NCBI RefSeq assembly: GCF_039522665.1
Contig: NZ_BAAADV010000001.1
Coordinates: 1,011,226-1,075,225, forward strand
Source: Natronoarchaeum mannanilyticum
GTDB lineage: Archaea; Halobacteriota; Halobacteria; Halobacteriales; Natronoarchaeaceae
Direction of reading: 5' to 3'
Length of the DNA: 64,000 bases
Of this stretch, positions 9,228-18,938 are shown in pieces; position 1 is the first letter of the stretch, and every line of letters begins with the position of its first letter. The translations under genes and the position numbers were made by a program. The notes beneath the pieces were generated by a model, which worked only from the letters and a program-made list of their open reading frames with translations, made no database searches and had not been told where the DNA came from.

Positions 9228-11519
9228 TCAGTCGTCGGACCGGCCGCCCAGGAGCCGCTCTTTGATCGAACGGCTGTGAGCTTTCTCGGTCAACAGGACG
9301 GAACACTCGACGTCGTCTAACACGTCGAGCACGAGCGACTGGTCGACCAGCCGCGAGAGCAGCCCGCGCTCGGTCGCGCCCATCACGACCATCGTCGCGT
9401 CGCGGGACGCCCGCTCGATCGCCGCCTCGACGTCGCCGTCCTCCACGACGACCGACGCGTCGTCGAGGCCGCGCTCGGCCGCCCAGTCCTCGATGAACGA
9501 CTCGGCTTCCTCGCGAGGTTCGTCGTCGGCGACGTGCAGTAGCGTGATCTCGGAACCGTACTCCTGGCGGAGCAGTTTGGCGACCTCGGCGCTGAGATCC
9601 GTGCTCGGGCCGCCGGCGGTCGGCAGCAGGATCCGCTCGGGGTCGAACCCGCGGTCCTTGAGTACCAGGAAGTCACACGGCAGGTCCTCGGTGAGTTCGT
9701 CCATTCGGGATTCGGCCCGGCCGTGGGAGTGGGGACCCCAGCCCATCACGACCTGGTCTGCCTCGAGGCGCCGCGCCGAGTCGAAGATCTCGTCGAACGA
9801 ACGGTGAGATAGCACGGTGTGGGTCTCGACGGCGGCGCCGAACGTCTCGGCGTCCTCGCGGGCGCGGGCGAGCAGATCGGCCGATTCGGCGTCGATCCGA
9901 TCGACCGCCTCGCCGCCGCGGTCGAGCGGCGTCTGGTCGGGGACCTGGACGATGTGGACCGCGTGGACGGTGCCGCCCTTCTGCTTGGCGACGGCGCTGG
10001 CGAGCGTGATCAGGTCGGTCTCGGTACGGGGGTTCGCCAGCGGCACCATCACGCGGAAGTCCCCGCCGTTTGGCACCGCGGCCCCCGCGGCGTCCGGTCG
10101 GACCGTGTCGGCCGCCGAGACGGCGGCGTCGGGCATCTCGTCGGCCCGGTCGAGGATCCAGCCGGCGAGCACGCCCTCGCTCTCGACGCGCGAGCGCGCG
10201 TAGAACAGGTACCAGAGGGCGGCGAAGCCGACGAGCCCGGCCGAGAGCCCGATCACGAGCGGCTCGATGTACGCGATCAGCGCGAACGACGTGACGGCGC
10301 CGATGATCGGCACGGCGGGGTACAGCGGCACCTCGAAGTCCGGATCGTACTCCGGCGGGTCGGCCTCGCGCATGACGATCAGCGCGACGTTCAACAGCCC
10401 GTAGACGATCAGGTGAAGCACCGAGCCGGCCGTCGACAGCAGTTCGATATCGCCGACCAGCAGGAAGAACACGATGAGCCCGCCGGTGATCAGGATCGAC
10501 TTCGAGGGCGTCCCGAACCGCGGGTGGATCTCGTTGAGTTTCGGGGTGATGATCTTCTCGCGACCCATCGCGAAGTTGATCCGGGACGAGGAGAGGATCG
10601 ACGCGTTCGCGCTGGAGGCGGTCGCAAGCAGGCCGCCGATCAGCAACAGCGCCGACCCGACGACGCCGAGGTCGAACCCGAGAATGCTGTACTTGCCGAA
10701 CAGCAACTCGGCCGCGTCGACGACGGCCGTGCTGTTGTTGGCGACGAGCTCGTTGGGCACCGCCGCCAGCAACACGACTAGGAACAGCGCGTACACGACG
10801 GTGACGATCAGCACCGACCCGATCACCGCGAGCGGGAGATTGCGGCCGGGATCTTTGATCTCCTCGGCGACCGACGTGATCTGGACGAAGCCGAGATACG
10901 AGACGAACACGATCGCCGTGACCGGGAGCACCTCGCCGGTCGTCCCCTCGGGCGCCAGCGGCGTCAGCGAGTTCATATCACCGTTGAGCAGTCCGACGAC
11001 GGTGAACAGACCGAGAATCCCCATCAGCGTGAGGACGATCACGATCTGGAGGCCGCCGGTCTCCTTGGCGCCGACGTAGTTGATGCCGATGAAAAGCAGG
11101 GCGCCGAGCAAGCCGATCGACTGGGCGGCCGAGATCGTCACCGGACCGAGCGCGAGCGCGGGAGCGCCGACGAGCGTGTTGACGTACTCGCCAAAGCCGT
11201 ACATGTAGAACGACGAGGCGAACGCCAGCCCGAGCCAGTTGGCCCAGCCGCTGATCGATCCAAAGAGGGGACCGAGCGCGCGGTTGACGTAGAAGTACGC
11301 CCCGCCGGATTTCGGCATCGCCGTGCCGAGTTCCGACGCCGACAGCGCGGTAAAGAGCGCGATGACGCCGCCGATGACGAACGTCGCCGCGGCGAGCGGG
11401 CCGGCCCGCGCGACGGCGGTGCCCGGCAGCACGAAGATGCCGGCGCCGATCATCGTCCCGATGCCGATCGTCAGCGCGGACAGGAGCCCGAGGTCCTTGG
11501 CGAGTTCCTCGTCACTCAT
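9228..11519 (-). CDS. Second APC-family permease fused to two UspA domains
   Basis: A 763-residue paralogue of the permease-UspA fusion 2 kb away. About 12 membrane spans fill residues 1-430 (first span GIGTMIGAGIFVLPGTAVA) and two UspA domains fill ~475-750. The UspA halves of the two proteins are nearly identical over long stretches (for example SHRSFDEIFDSARRL, DLPCDFLVLKDRGFDPERIL and GATERGLLSRLV), whereas the membrane halves differ at many positions, which suggests a shared sensory input and different substrates, or gene conversion of the tail. It starts with ATG giving MSDEELAKDLGLLSAL. No stand-alone UspA gene accompanies it. The transported substrate is unknown. Confidence 0.93.
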   Translation of the reverse strand: MSDEELAKDLGLLSALTIGIGTMIGAGIFVLPGTAVARAGPLAAATFVIGGVIALFTALSASELGTAMPKSGGAYFYVNRALGPLFGSISGWANWLGLAFASSFYMYGFGEYVNTLVGAPALALGPVTISAAQSIGLLGALLFIGINYVGAKETGGLQIVIVLTLMGILGLFTVVGLLNGDMNSLTPLAPEGTTGEVLPVTAIVFVSYLGFVQITSVAEEIKDPGRNLPLAVIGSVLIVTVVYALFLVVLLAAVPNELVANNSTAVVDAAELLFGKYSILGFDLGVVGSALLLIGGLLATASSANASILSSSRINFAMGREKIITPKLNEIHPRFGTPSKSILITGGLIVFFLLVGDIELLSTAGSVLHLIVYGLLNVALIVMREADPPEYDPDFEVPLYPAVPIIGAVTSFALIAYIEPLVIGLSAGLVGFAALWYLFYARSRVESEGVLAGWILDRADEMPDAAVSAADTVRPDAAGAAVPNGGDFRVMVPLANPRTETDLITLASAVAKQKGGTVHAVHIVQVPDQTPLDRGGEAVDRIDAESADLLARAREDAETFGAAVETHTVLSHRSFDEIFDSARRLEADQVVMGWGPHSHGRAESRMDELTEDLPCDFLVLKDRGFDPERILLPTAGGPSTDLSAEVAKLLRQEYGSEITLLHVADDEPREEAESFIEDWAAERGLDDASVVVEDGDVEAAIERASRDATMVVMGATERGLLSRLVDQSLVLDVLDDVECSVLLTEKAHSRSIKERLLGGRSDD

Positions 11520-11690
11520 CGAGCGACCTCCGCTCGTTCGCGCGATCGTTCGTCTCCGGCGGGCGGACGGTACTTGCGGGATCGTCCGCTGGAGAGTGCG
11601 GTGACTGGCGAGTCGTGTTCATGTGCGTGCACTGGTTACCGAGTCGTTAAGGGTGCTACGATACGCGCGGACGCGAGCGACCGAGAAAGC

Positions 11691-11698
11691 CTTTAACG
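11691..11698 (+). promoter_or_regulatory. TATA element of srp54
   Basis: CTTTAACG lies about 29 bases before the srp54 ATG, the spacing expected for a leaderless haloarchaeal transcript. Confidence 0.5.
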
Positions 11699-11722
11699 AC
11701 TGGCAGTCCTACCTCTCGGCAA

Positions 11723-13126
11723 ATGGTACTCGACGATCTGGGGACCTCCCTCCGCGACACGCTCGACACGCTGAGCGGGAAGTCCCGAATCACCGAGGAG
11801 GACGTCGACAAGGTCGTCAAGGAGATCCAGCGCTCCCTGATCCAGGCCGACGTCGACATCGCGCTCGTCCAGGAGCTGTCGGACAGCATCAAAGAGCGCG
11901 CGCTGGAGGAAGAACCGCCCGGCGGCACGTCAGCCCGCGATCACGTGCTCAAGATCGTCTACGAGGAGATGGTCGCCCTCGTCGGCGAGAGCACCGAGCT
12001 ACCGCTCGAAGAGCAGACGATCATGCTCGCCGGCCTGCAGGGGTCGGGGAAGACCACCTCCGCCGCGAAGATGGCGTGGTGGTTCTCGAAGAAGGGGCTC
12101 CGGCCCGCCGTCATCCAGACCGACACGTTCCGCCCGGGCGCGTACGACCAGGCCAAGCAGATGGCCGACCGCGCCGAGGTGGAGTTCTACGGCGACCCCG
12201 ACGCCGACGATCCGGTCCAGATCGCCCGCGAGGGACTGGAAGCCACCGAGGACGCCGACGTCCACATCGTCGACACGGCCGGTCGCCACGCCCTGGAGGA
12301 CGACCTGATCGACGAGATCGAGGACATCGAGGAGGTCGTCGACCCCGACCGCAACCTGCTGGTGCTCGACGCCGCGATCGGGCAGGGCGCCAAGGATCAG
12401 GCCCAGCAGTTCGACGAGTCGATCGGCATCGACGGCGTCGTGATCACGAAACTCGACGGTACCGCGAAGGGTGGCGGCGCGCTGACGGCCGTCGACCAGA
12501 CCGACTCCTCGATCGCGTTCCTGGGGACCGGCGAGGAGGTCGCCGACGTCGAGCGCTTCGAGCCCGACGGGTTCATCTCCCGGCTGCTGGGCATGGGCGA
12601 CCTGCGCCAGCTCGCCGAGCGCGTCGAGCGAGCGATGGAAGAGACCGGGCAGGAGGAAGACGACTGGGACCCCGAGGACATGATGTCCGGGTCGTTCACC
12701 CTCAAGGACATGCAAAAGCAGATGGAGGCGATGAACAACATGGGCCCGCTCGACCAGGTGATGGACATGATCCCCGGCATGGGCGGCGGGCTGATGGACC
12801 AGCTGCCCGACGACGCGATGGACGTCACCGAAGAGCGGATGCGGGACTTCGAGGTCGTCATGGACTCGATGACCGACGAGGAGATGGAGTACCCGCGCGC
12901 CATCGGCGCCAGCCAGATCGAGCGCATCTCCCGCGGCTCGGGCAAGCCCGAAGAGCGCGTCCGCGAACTGCTCCAGCAGCACAAGATGATGGAACAGACG
13001 ATCAAGCAGTTCCAGGGGATGGGCGACGGCGACATGCAGCGCATGATGAAGAAGATGCAGCAGGGCGGCGGCGGCGGTGGCGGCGGCATGGGCGGCCTCG
13101 GCGGCGGCGGGCAGGGGCCGTTCTGA
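11723..13126 (+). CDS. srp54: Signal recognition particle protein SRP54
   Basis: GTPase of the signal recognition particle, which binds signal sequences and 7S RNA and delivers ribosomes to the membrane receptor FtsY. The 467-residue protein has the N domain (1-90), the G domain with P-loop [13 protein letters not shown] (from ~residue 105), [17 protein letters not shown] and the closing G-region, and a methionine-rich M domain (~300-450) with many Met residues in [20 protein letters not shown]. The C-terminal tail is almost pure glycine ([16 protein letters not shown]), which is frequent in haloarchaeal SRP54. A TATA element 29 bases upstream suggests a leaderless mRNA. Confidence 0.97.
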   Translation: MVLDDLGTSLRDTLDTLSGKSRITEEDVDKVVKEIQRSLIQADVDIALVQELSDSIKERALEEEPPGGTSARDHVLKIVYEEMVALVGESTELPLEEQTIMLAGLQGSGKTTSAAKMAWWFSKKGLRPAVIQTDTFRPGAYDQAKQMADRAEVEFYGDPDADDPVQIAREGLEATEDADVHIVDTAGRHALEDDLIDEIEDIEEVVDPDRNLLVLDAAIGQGAKDQAQQFDESIGIDGVVITKLDGTAKGGGALTAVDQTDSSIAFLGTGEEVADVERFEPDGFISRLLGMGDLRQLAERVERAMEETGQEEDDWDPEDMMSGSFTLKDMQKQMEAMNNMGPLDQVMDMIPGMGGGLMDQLPDDAMDVTEERMRDFEVVMDSMTDEEMEYPRAIGASQIERISRGSGKPEERVRELLQQHKMMEQTIKQFQGMGDGDMQRMMKKMQQGGGGGGGGMGGLGGGGQGPF

Positions 13127-13210
13127 ACCGGCTATCGTGCCACGATACCCCGATCGGTGCGGTGCCGAGAGCGCTCGACGTTGCGAGCCGCTGCCGAACG
13201 GTCGAGCGGT

Positions 13211-13459
13211 CTACCGAACGGTCGCGAGGTCGACGAACGCGTCGTGATCCGCGGTCAGCCAGGTCGACATCCGCGCCACGCCGGTCGCGTCGGGCGGAAA
13301 GATCGTACACCGATCCGGGGCGTCGGGATAGCTGACGACCTCGTGGCGAAGGTCGCGGATCCGGCGTCGAGCACCGTTCGATTCGGCCGGCACCCTTCCC
13401 GCCCCGGATTCATTTTTGTGGTCGCCGCCGGTCCCGTCGAGCGGAGAGTCGGTCGCCAT
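13211..13459 (-). CDS. Small haloarchaeal protein resembling the DUF7511 family
   Basis: An 82-residue soluble protein. The second half carries a pattern I associate with small haloarchaeal DUF7511 proteins: PDRCTIFPPDATGVARMSTW followed by LTADHDAFVDLATVR, the conserved core being an aromatic-flanked Cys, a TWLTAD segment and a final VDL. The N-terminal third is polar and probably disordered. The gene stands alone, convergent with srp54. Function is unknown; the family name is from memory of the motif, not from a search. Confidence 0.65.
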   Translation of the reverse strand: MATDSPLDGTGGDHKNESGAGRVPAESNGARRRIRDLRHEVVSYPDAPDRCTIFPPDATGVARMSTWLTADHDAFVDLATVR

Positions 13460-13639
13460 CTCGTCCGGAAGAGCGGAGAGAGGACGGAAATACGTTGCTA
13501 GTAGTTGACTAGAGTTTCCGGTACGGCTTCGTATCGGTACCGACCGGTACGCGGTCGGCGATCGGCCGGCGTACGCCAGTAGGATTCACTTACCGGCTGG
13601 GCGACAACCGTTAAGGGGATCCGACGGCACCGTACGGAC

Positions 13640-14818
13640 ATGGATCGACGACGCTTCATCTCGACGCTCGCGGCGACCGGCGCGACCGCGTCGCTCGCCG
13701 GCTGTTCGAACCCGCTCTCGGGTGACGGGTCACCGCCCGAGCGGGACCCTGAGAACGCGGTCATGGACAAACTGTACACCGCCGTCGGGGAGCTCAACAC
13801 CGCGGCGCTGGCGCTGGGAACCGTCAGCTCCGACATCCAGAACCCCGCGGACGTGGAGTTCGACGCGTCCGAACCGCGCGGGCGGATCGAAACCGCGCGA
13901 GCGGCGCTCGATGCCGCCGAGGAGGCCGATTCGGGCTCGTTCGAGACGGAGATCGAACAGGCTCGGACGTACGCCGACGCGATCGAGGCGATCGTCGACG
14001 CGTTCGTCGAGCTGCTCGACGGCGCCGCCGCTCTGTCGACCCTCGAGGGCGAGTTCGACCCCGACGCGCTCGGCGCCGTCGAGGACGCGCTCGAGGAAAG
14101 CCGCGATCCGCTGGAGACGGCGGTCTCGGAGAGCGAGGCCGCCTCGACGGCCGTCGAGAACGCTGACGCGGATGTCCTCTCGGAGCTGGACGCCGAAATC
14201 GAGCGCGTCGCCGACGCCGTCTCCGAGCTCGTCGGGTTCTCCCAGGGACTCGACGGCCTCTCGCGTGGCTACCGGCAGCTCGTCGACGGCGTCGACGACA
14301 TCACGACGGCCCAGCAGGGGTTCGACGACGAGAACTACGACGAGTCCGGTACCGCCTTCGAGAACGCCCGGAGCCACTTCGGCGACGCGCGGAGCACGTT
14401 CGAGAGCGGCTCGGAGGCGGCGCCCGACCAGCTCGACGACCGGTTCGGGCGGGCGCTCGAACGGAGCGACTCGCTGGTCGCGCTCTCGGGCGGCTACGCG
14501 ACGCTACTCGACGGGATGGACGATCTGGAGACCGGACGACAGCAGTCCGAGAACGAGGAGTACGCCGCCGCCGAAGAGTCGTTCGCGGCAGCGGGGACGG
14601 CGTTCGCGGACGCCGACGAGACGTTCGACATGAAGCCGTCACCGGAGGGAGAGTTCGACGCCCGATTCGATACCGCGGGCTGTCGTAGCGGCCACTTCGT
14701 CGACGCGGCGAGCTCGCTGGAAGAAGCGGCCGCCGCCGCCGCCGACGGTGACTTTCTGACGGCCCGGAACAAGCGCGAGGAGGGGCGACAGCAGGTCCAA
14801 GAGGCGCGGAACTGCTAA
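13640..14818 (+). CDS. Tat-exported helical lipoprotein of unknown function
   Basis: A 392-residue secreted protein. The N terminus MDRRRFISTLAATGATASLAGC is a twin-arginine signal ending in a lipobox, so the mature protein would be lipid-anchored at Cys22 on the outer face of the membrane. The rest is strongly acidic and helical, made of Ala/Glu/Asp heptad-like stretches, with two similar segments near residues 205-260 and 275-335 (YRQLVDGVDDITTAQQGFDD against YATLLDGMDDLETGRQQSEN). A late Cys pair (residues ~350 and 392) may form a disulfide. A TATA-like TTAAGGGG sits 25-30 bases before the ATG. I do not recognise a family. Confidence 0.85.
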   Translation: MDRRRFISTLAATGATASLAGCSNPLSGDGSPPERDPENAVMDKLYTAVGELNTAALALGTVSSDIQNPADVEFDASEPRGRIETARAALDAAEEADSGSFETEIEQARTYADAIEAIVDAFVELLDGAAALSTLEGEFDPDALGAVEDALEESRDPLETAVSESEAASTAVENADADVLSELDAEIERVADAVSELVGFSQGLDGLSRGYRQLVDGVDDITTAQQGFDDENYDESGTAFENARSHFGDARSTFESGSEAAPDQLDDRFGRALERSDSLVALSGGYATLLDGMDDLETGRQQSENEEYAAAEESFAAAGTAFADADETFDMKPSPEGEFDARFDTAGCRSGHFVDAASSLEEAAAAAADGDFLTARNKREEGRQQVQEARNC

Positions 14819-14845
14819 GCGATCGGTTGGTGCTTTCCGTCTCCG

Positions 14846-16081
14846 TCAGAGATCGCGCCAGACGTCGTCGTCCCAGTCGCCGGGACCGTGACTCGATTTT
14901 TCGTCCGACTCGCCGTCGTCCGTCGCGTCGTCGGGGACGTCGGCCGAACTGCTGTCGGCGTCGTCCCCTGCCAGCTCGTCGCGGCCGGGCAGGTCGCCGA
15001 GGCCTTTCGACAGTTCCCCGCCGACGTCGACCGTGTCGTCTTCGCTTCGGCCCGACAGCTCCATACGGGGCCAGGAGGACTGGTCCCAGTCGCCGCTCTT
15101 CGAGTAGTAGTAGACGACGTCCTCGCTGATCACCGCGAACAGGTCCCGGCGCGTGTCGTGGACGACCCGCTCCTGGGTGTCGATCGCGACGTCGACGACG
15201 CCCTCGAGGCTGTCGAGCTCGACGTAGTTCTGGCCGACCCACATCGGGATCGAGCCCTTCGAGATCCAGTCGGCGTACTTGCGGCGGTGTCGTTCCTGCT
15301 TGATCGCGTCGACGTCGAGTTCCTCCGGGCGGGTCGCGAACACCGTCCAGGCGCCGGTCAGCGACAGCGCCGCCAGCAGCGTCGCGAGCAGCACCGCGAA
15401 CCAGTTCGGCGAGTGGCTCACCTGCCGGGTGGTCGTCGCGTAGTGAGGCTGGGAGTCCGAGAGCTCGCCGCCGAGCCAGTACGCCCGGTCGGTCACCTCA
15501 AGGGGCGCCGAAGCGTCGAGCGTGCCCGCGTACCGGCCGGTGTCGTACTCGACGGTCAGCAGCAGCTCGGTCTGTACGGAGCCGACGCCGGCGAGGCGCT
15601 CCCGGAGGGTCGCGAGCCGCGCCTCGAGGTCGCGGACGTCGATTTCCGTGCGGGCGGTCGCGGTGCCGTCCTCGGCAGTCCGAGTCTCGTTGACCAGCGT
15701 CTCGGTCGACGTCCAGAACACCTCGTCGTCGCGGGTCGCGGTGATCCGGAGCCGGACCGTCTGGGTGACTGACGAGCCCTCGGGGACCGTAGTTTGGGGT
15801 TCGACGGCCAGCGCGGGCGACGCGTTCGTCAGGTAGACCGGGTTGTTGCGCAGCTCCGTTCCCCGCTCCCAGAGGTCGCTGTCCCCGGTGACGGTCGCAA
15901 CGGTGTCGGCGCCCGTCGAGGCCGTCGCCGCGGTCCGCTGCTCGGTCGCCGTCGTGGTCGGCGGCGTGAGCGCGACCCAGCCGCCCACGAGGAGCAACAG
16001 CGCGCCGACGACGACGAGCGCGATCGCTAGATTTCTGCCGTATCGGGCGATCAGCAGCTGAAACCGCGGGTCGTCCATCAT
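14846..16081 (-). CDS. DUF5305 membrane protein
   Basis: A 411-residue protein matching the haloarchaeal DUF5305 family: a membrane helix near the N terminus (ALVVVGALLLLVGGWVAL), an exterior domain of ~200 residues rich in beta strands with the segments TNASPALAVEPQTTVP, LLTVEYDTGRYAGTLDA and DRAYWLGG, a second helix (WFAVLLATLLAALSLTGAW), and a cytoplasmic tail with RKYADWISKGSIP that ends in a long acidic stretch. The family is regularly found beside signal peptidase I and small secreted proteins, as here, which suggests a part in assembly or processing of surface proteins. ATG at 16081 is preferred; ATG at 16078 and an upstream GTG are possible. Confidence 0.82.
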   Translation of the reverse strand: MMDDPRFQLLIARYGRNLAIALVVVGALLLLVGGWVALTPPTTTATEQRTAATASTGADTVATVTGDSDLWERGTELRNNPVYLTNASPALAVEPQTTVPEGSSVTQTVRLRITATRDDEVFWTSTETLVNETRTAEDGTATARTEIDVRDLEARLATLRERLAGVGSVQTELLLTVEYDTGRYAGTLDASAPLEVTDRAYWLGGELSDSQPHYATTTRQVSHSPNWFAVLLATLLAALSLTGAWTVFATRPEELDVDAIKQERHRRKYADWISKGSIPMWVGQNYVELDSLEGVVDVAIDTQERVVHDTRRDLFAVISEDVVYYYSKSGDWDQSSWPRMELSGRSEDDTVDVGGELSKGLGDLPGRDELAGDDADSSSADVPDDATDDGESDEKSSHGPGDWDDDVWRDL

Positions 16082-16138
16082 GGGCTGGCCCACCCCGTCG
16101 CGTCGGCGTCGTGGTGGCCGCGGAAGGATGGCACAGCA

Positions 16139-16215
16139 GAAGCGGCGTCGAGACGGCGGGCCGCTGCGGCCGAAGCGGCGTCGGGACGCCCGGATGCCGC
16201 CATCGAAGCGGCGTC
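16139..16215. repeat. Three 11-bp repeats at 33-bp period in a gene-free gap
   Basis: GAAGCGGCGTC occurs at 16139, 16172 and 16205, exactly 33 bases apart. The gap (16082-16376) between the DUF5305 gene and the signal peptidase gene otherwise shows nothing clear. A period of 33 is a multiple of three, so it may be the remnant of a coding repeat or a set of regulator sites. Confidence 0.5.
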
Positions 16216-16376
16216 ACGGCGCCGCGGCTGCGAACGCCGGCGTCCGGGCGCTCGACGGCCGCGCAGCGACGGGGGCGACGCAGGAGGCCGGATTCGCGGT
16301 TGCATGCGTAGAACTATCGGTGTAACTACACCCGATCACAATAATAATACCGAACGACTGCGCGAAATTCGCCGTT

Positions 16377-17543
16377 CTACAGCCACTTGCGGAGCTTGCG
16401 CCGGAGCCGCACCGAGAGCGACACGTGGTCGGCACCCGACCGCAGCCGGAGATCGCCCGTGCCGAACAGCGCGACGGCGATCGACAGCCCGACGCCGACG
16501 ACGACGGCGTCGACCGCGAGCAGCGCGAGCGTCGGGTGGATCGCGTGCAGCGCTGCGATGAGCCCCGGCGGGAGCAACAGCAGGTAGCGCCGCTGGGTGA
16601 CGTAGCGATCGTACTGGCCTTCGCTCTCCGGCGCGTTCAGGGTGACGCTGCTCGCGGCTTCGCCGCCCGCACCGACGCGGAGCCTGTCGGGCTCGGCGAC
16701 GGCGCCGTCGCCGGTTTCGAGAAAGACGACGACCGGTACGACCCCGCCGTTGGTGACGGGGTACTCGACGGTCGATGAGCCGCCGGCCTCGATCACCAGC
16801 GGATCGTCTGCCGGCTGTTCGGCGCTGACGATGCCGTACTCCGTCGTGCCGGAGGGAACGACCATCGCCGCGGTCGCGAACAGGACGATCAGGATCGCGA
16901 CAGTGCCCGCCACGGACCACACGGCCACGACCCCCGGGCGGTCGGCCGATCGCGCGAAGTCCCGAACCGCGCCGCCGCGAGCGCCCGACAGCGCCGCGAC
17001 GCCGAGGAGGACGAGGCCGAGCGCTACCAGCAGGCCGCCGACCTGCGAGCTGTCGAGCCCGCCGCCGACGCCGACCGCGCTCGCGGCCGTCGACTGGGCG
17101 CTCGAAACGCCCGATTGGATGCCCATCACCGCGGTCCCCAGATGCGGGATGACGACGACCTCGCCGTTGATCTGGAGCGCCTCGGCGACGATCTGCTGAT
17201 CGCTTACGGGCGGCTCCCCGCCGTCCTGATCGGTGAAGGGGTTCGCGTCGCCCTTGGTCACGTAGCCGCGATCGGTCTCGCCGACGACGCGGTGGGTCGT
17301 CAGCCCGCCGCCGTGGAGCTGCTCGGCCTCGAAGACGACCACGTCGCCCTCCGAGACGTCGCCGGCCAGCGGCGAGGGGATTGCGATGAATCCGTCGCCG
17401 GCGTCCATCGTCGGCTCCATGCTGTCGGTCGCGACGTAGCCCAGCAGGATCGGCTGGCCCAGCAGCTGGCCGACGACCAGCGCCGCGACGACGACCAGCA
17501 GCGCCGTCGCGGCCGCGCCCTTGGCGTAGCTCCCGAGTCTCAT
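16377..17543 (-). CDS. Signal peptidase I (S26B, archaeal/SipW type) with C-terminal membrane domain
   Basis: Membrane serine protease that removes signal peptides. The first membrane helix (residues ~10-30) is followed by the catalytic Ser in ATDSMEPTMDAGD and by the segment GGGLTTHRVVGE, where His replaces the bacterial Lys general base, as in archaeal, eukaryotic and SipW-type enzymes; VTKGDAN is the third conserved box. The protein is 388 residues, about twice a minimal enzyme: after two further membrane helices (~175-240) it has an exterior domain (SSTVEYPVTNGG...) and ends with two more helices and a basic tail. It sits among secreted DUF1102-type proteins that are its plausible substrates. 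Confidence 0.9.
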   Translation of the reverse strand: MRLGSYAKGAAATALLVVVAALVVGQLLGQPILLGYVATDSMEPTMDAGDGFIAIPSPLAGDVSEGDVVVFEAEQLHGGGLTTHRVVGETDRGYVTKGDANPFTDQDGGEPPVSDQQIVAEALQINGEVVVIPHLGTAVMGIQSGVSSAQSTAASAVGVGGGLDSSQVGGLLVALGLVLLGVAALSGARGGAVRDFARSADRPGVVAVWSVAGTVAILIVLFATAAMVVPSGTTEYGIVSAEQPADDPLVIEAGGSSTVEYPVTNGGVVPVVVFLETGDGAVAEPDRLRVGAGGEAASSVTLNAPESEGQYDRYVTQRRYLLLLPPGLIAALHAIHPTLALLAVDAVVVGVGLSIAVALFGTGDLRLRSGADHVSLSVRLRRKLRKWL

Positions 17544-17687
17544 GGCTGTGCCGAGAACCGGGGCAACTGTGGCAGCGGTGCGATACTCACGTCACCGTCC
17601 TCTGGGCGGCCGATTCGGAAATATCTACCTCCCGATCGGTCCGACGCCGCGGTCGGTTCGGCCGACCCGGTGACGGACTCGCTCGGA

Positions 17688-18839
17688 TCATCGGAGCAAA
17701 GCGAGCAACTCCCGCGGGTTGCGCCGGCTGACCAGCAGCGCGCCCGCGACGAAGGACAGCCCGACCACGCCGGTCGCCGGCGACCGGAGCTGCTGTTCGA
17801 CCGCCTCGACGCCGGAGCCGCCCGGCGAGGACACGTCGAGTTCGCCCGCCGTCGCGCCGCTGACCGCAATCTCGTACGTCCCGGGCTGCTCGAACGTTCG
17901 CGTGAACGTGACCGTCGTCGTCTCGCCTGGGCCGAGGCGAACGGGTCGGGTTTCGAGAACGGTGCCGCCGACGGCCAACTCGGCGGTGAACTCGCCGGTC
18001 GACCCGCCGGCGTTTTCGATCGTCGCGGTCACGTCGACGTTCTCGCCGGGCGCGATCGACGCCGATGAGAGTGCGGCGTCTCGCACCGCGTACGACGCGG
18101 CGTCCGGCGCGGGCGGTTCCCTGACGGTGACCGTTCCGCCGGGGGTGTGGTCGACGGCGACCTCGTACGCGCCCGACCGCTGGAACGTCCGCTCGAACGT
18201 CACGGTTCGGCGCTCGCCTGCCGGGACGTACACCGCGCGCTGGGAGACCTCGACGCCGTCGACGAGGAGATCGGCCGAGTGAGTGCCGCCCTCAGTCCCC
18301 CGGTTCGCGACCGTCGCGGTGATCCTGGCCGACTCGCCGACCGCGATCGAGCCGTTCGCGTCGAGTCCCTCGATTTCGACGTCTGTGACCGCGAAGTCCG
18401 GCCCGCCGTCGCCCTCGGCGCGGATCGTGAGATCGCCCGGCTTGACGTCGGCGTCCCGCGTATCGGTCCGGACGCCGAGCGACGCGGTCTCGCCCGCGTC
18501 GAGGTCGAAGGCGGCGCCGCGACTCTCGACGGTGTTGCTCGGATCGCCGCGGTAGATCGTCGTCCCCGCCAGATCGTGCTCGACCCATACGCGCGCGTCC
18601 TCGTCGTCGGTGTTCGTGATCGTGAACACGTCGTCGGCGGTCGTCGTAGCCCGGTCGTTGAGTCGGTCCATCTCGACGGCGAGCTGTCCGTCGGCGTCGA
18701 TATCGGCGTATCCGCCGTTCGAGTCGCCAGGGGAAAGCGAGAGGTCGCCCGCGCGGTCCTCGTCGACGGTGGCCGCCATGGTGGGGACTGCCAGCAAAAG
18801 GGAAACTGCTACGAGGAGTAGTGCGACCTTGGTTCTCAT
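17688..18839 (-). CDS. Secreted protein: DUF1102-like head, two CARDB repeats, C-terminal anchor
   Basis: A 383-residue surface protein. A Sec-type signal (MRTKVALLLVAVSLLLAVPT, cut near Ala25) leads into a DUF1102-like beta domain (~26-130) with the pattern RATTTADDVFTITNTDDEDA shared with the next gene. Two repeats follow (~135-240 and ~255-345) of the CARDB/immunoglobulin type: each has a GES/GENVDVTATIEN-like opening, a SADLLVDGV or TAELAVGGT strand and an RRTVTFERTF / TTTVTFTRTF strand. A final hydrophobic helix (GVVGLSFVAGALLVS) with Arg residues would anchor the C terminus. It lies upstream of the signal peptidase gene on the same strand. The first ATG five codons upstream is less suitable. 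Confidence 0.85.
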   Translation of the reverse strand: MRTKVALLLVAVSLLLAVPTMAATVDEDRAGDLSLSPGDSNGGYADIDADGQLAVEMDRLNDRATTTADDVFTITNTDDEDARVWVEHDLAGTTIYRGDPSNTVESRGAAFDLDAGETASLGVRTDTRDADVKPGDLTIRAEGDGGPDFAVTDVEIEGLDANGSIAVGESARITATVANRGTEGGTHSADLLVDGVEVSQRAVYVPAGERRTVTFERTFQRSGAYEVAVDHTPGGTVTVREPPAPDAASYAVRDAALSSASIAPGENVDVTATIENAGGSTGEFTAELAVGGTVLETRPVRLGPGETTTVTFTRTFEQPGTYEIAVSGATAGELDVSSPGGSGVEAVEQQLRSPATGVVGLSFVAGALLVSRRNPRELLALLR

Positions 18840-18938
18840 TCCGTTTGTCACCGTGCTGCACTAGCGAGTCTCCTTGCTAGAGCATCCCAATGATGAGTTC
18901 ACCGTCTCGATCACGCGGTGGCGACATTATAGGTATCT

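Noticed and set aside
16078-16305. 75-codon minus-strand frame in the gap before the signal peptidase gene
   Set aside because: Its 11-residue Ala/Asp/Arg periodicity comes from the 33-base DNA repeat; it overlaps the start of the DUF5305 gene and has no other support. A decayed gene cannot be excluded.
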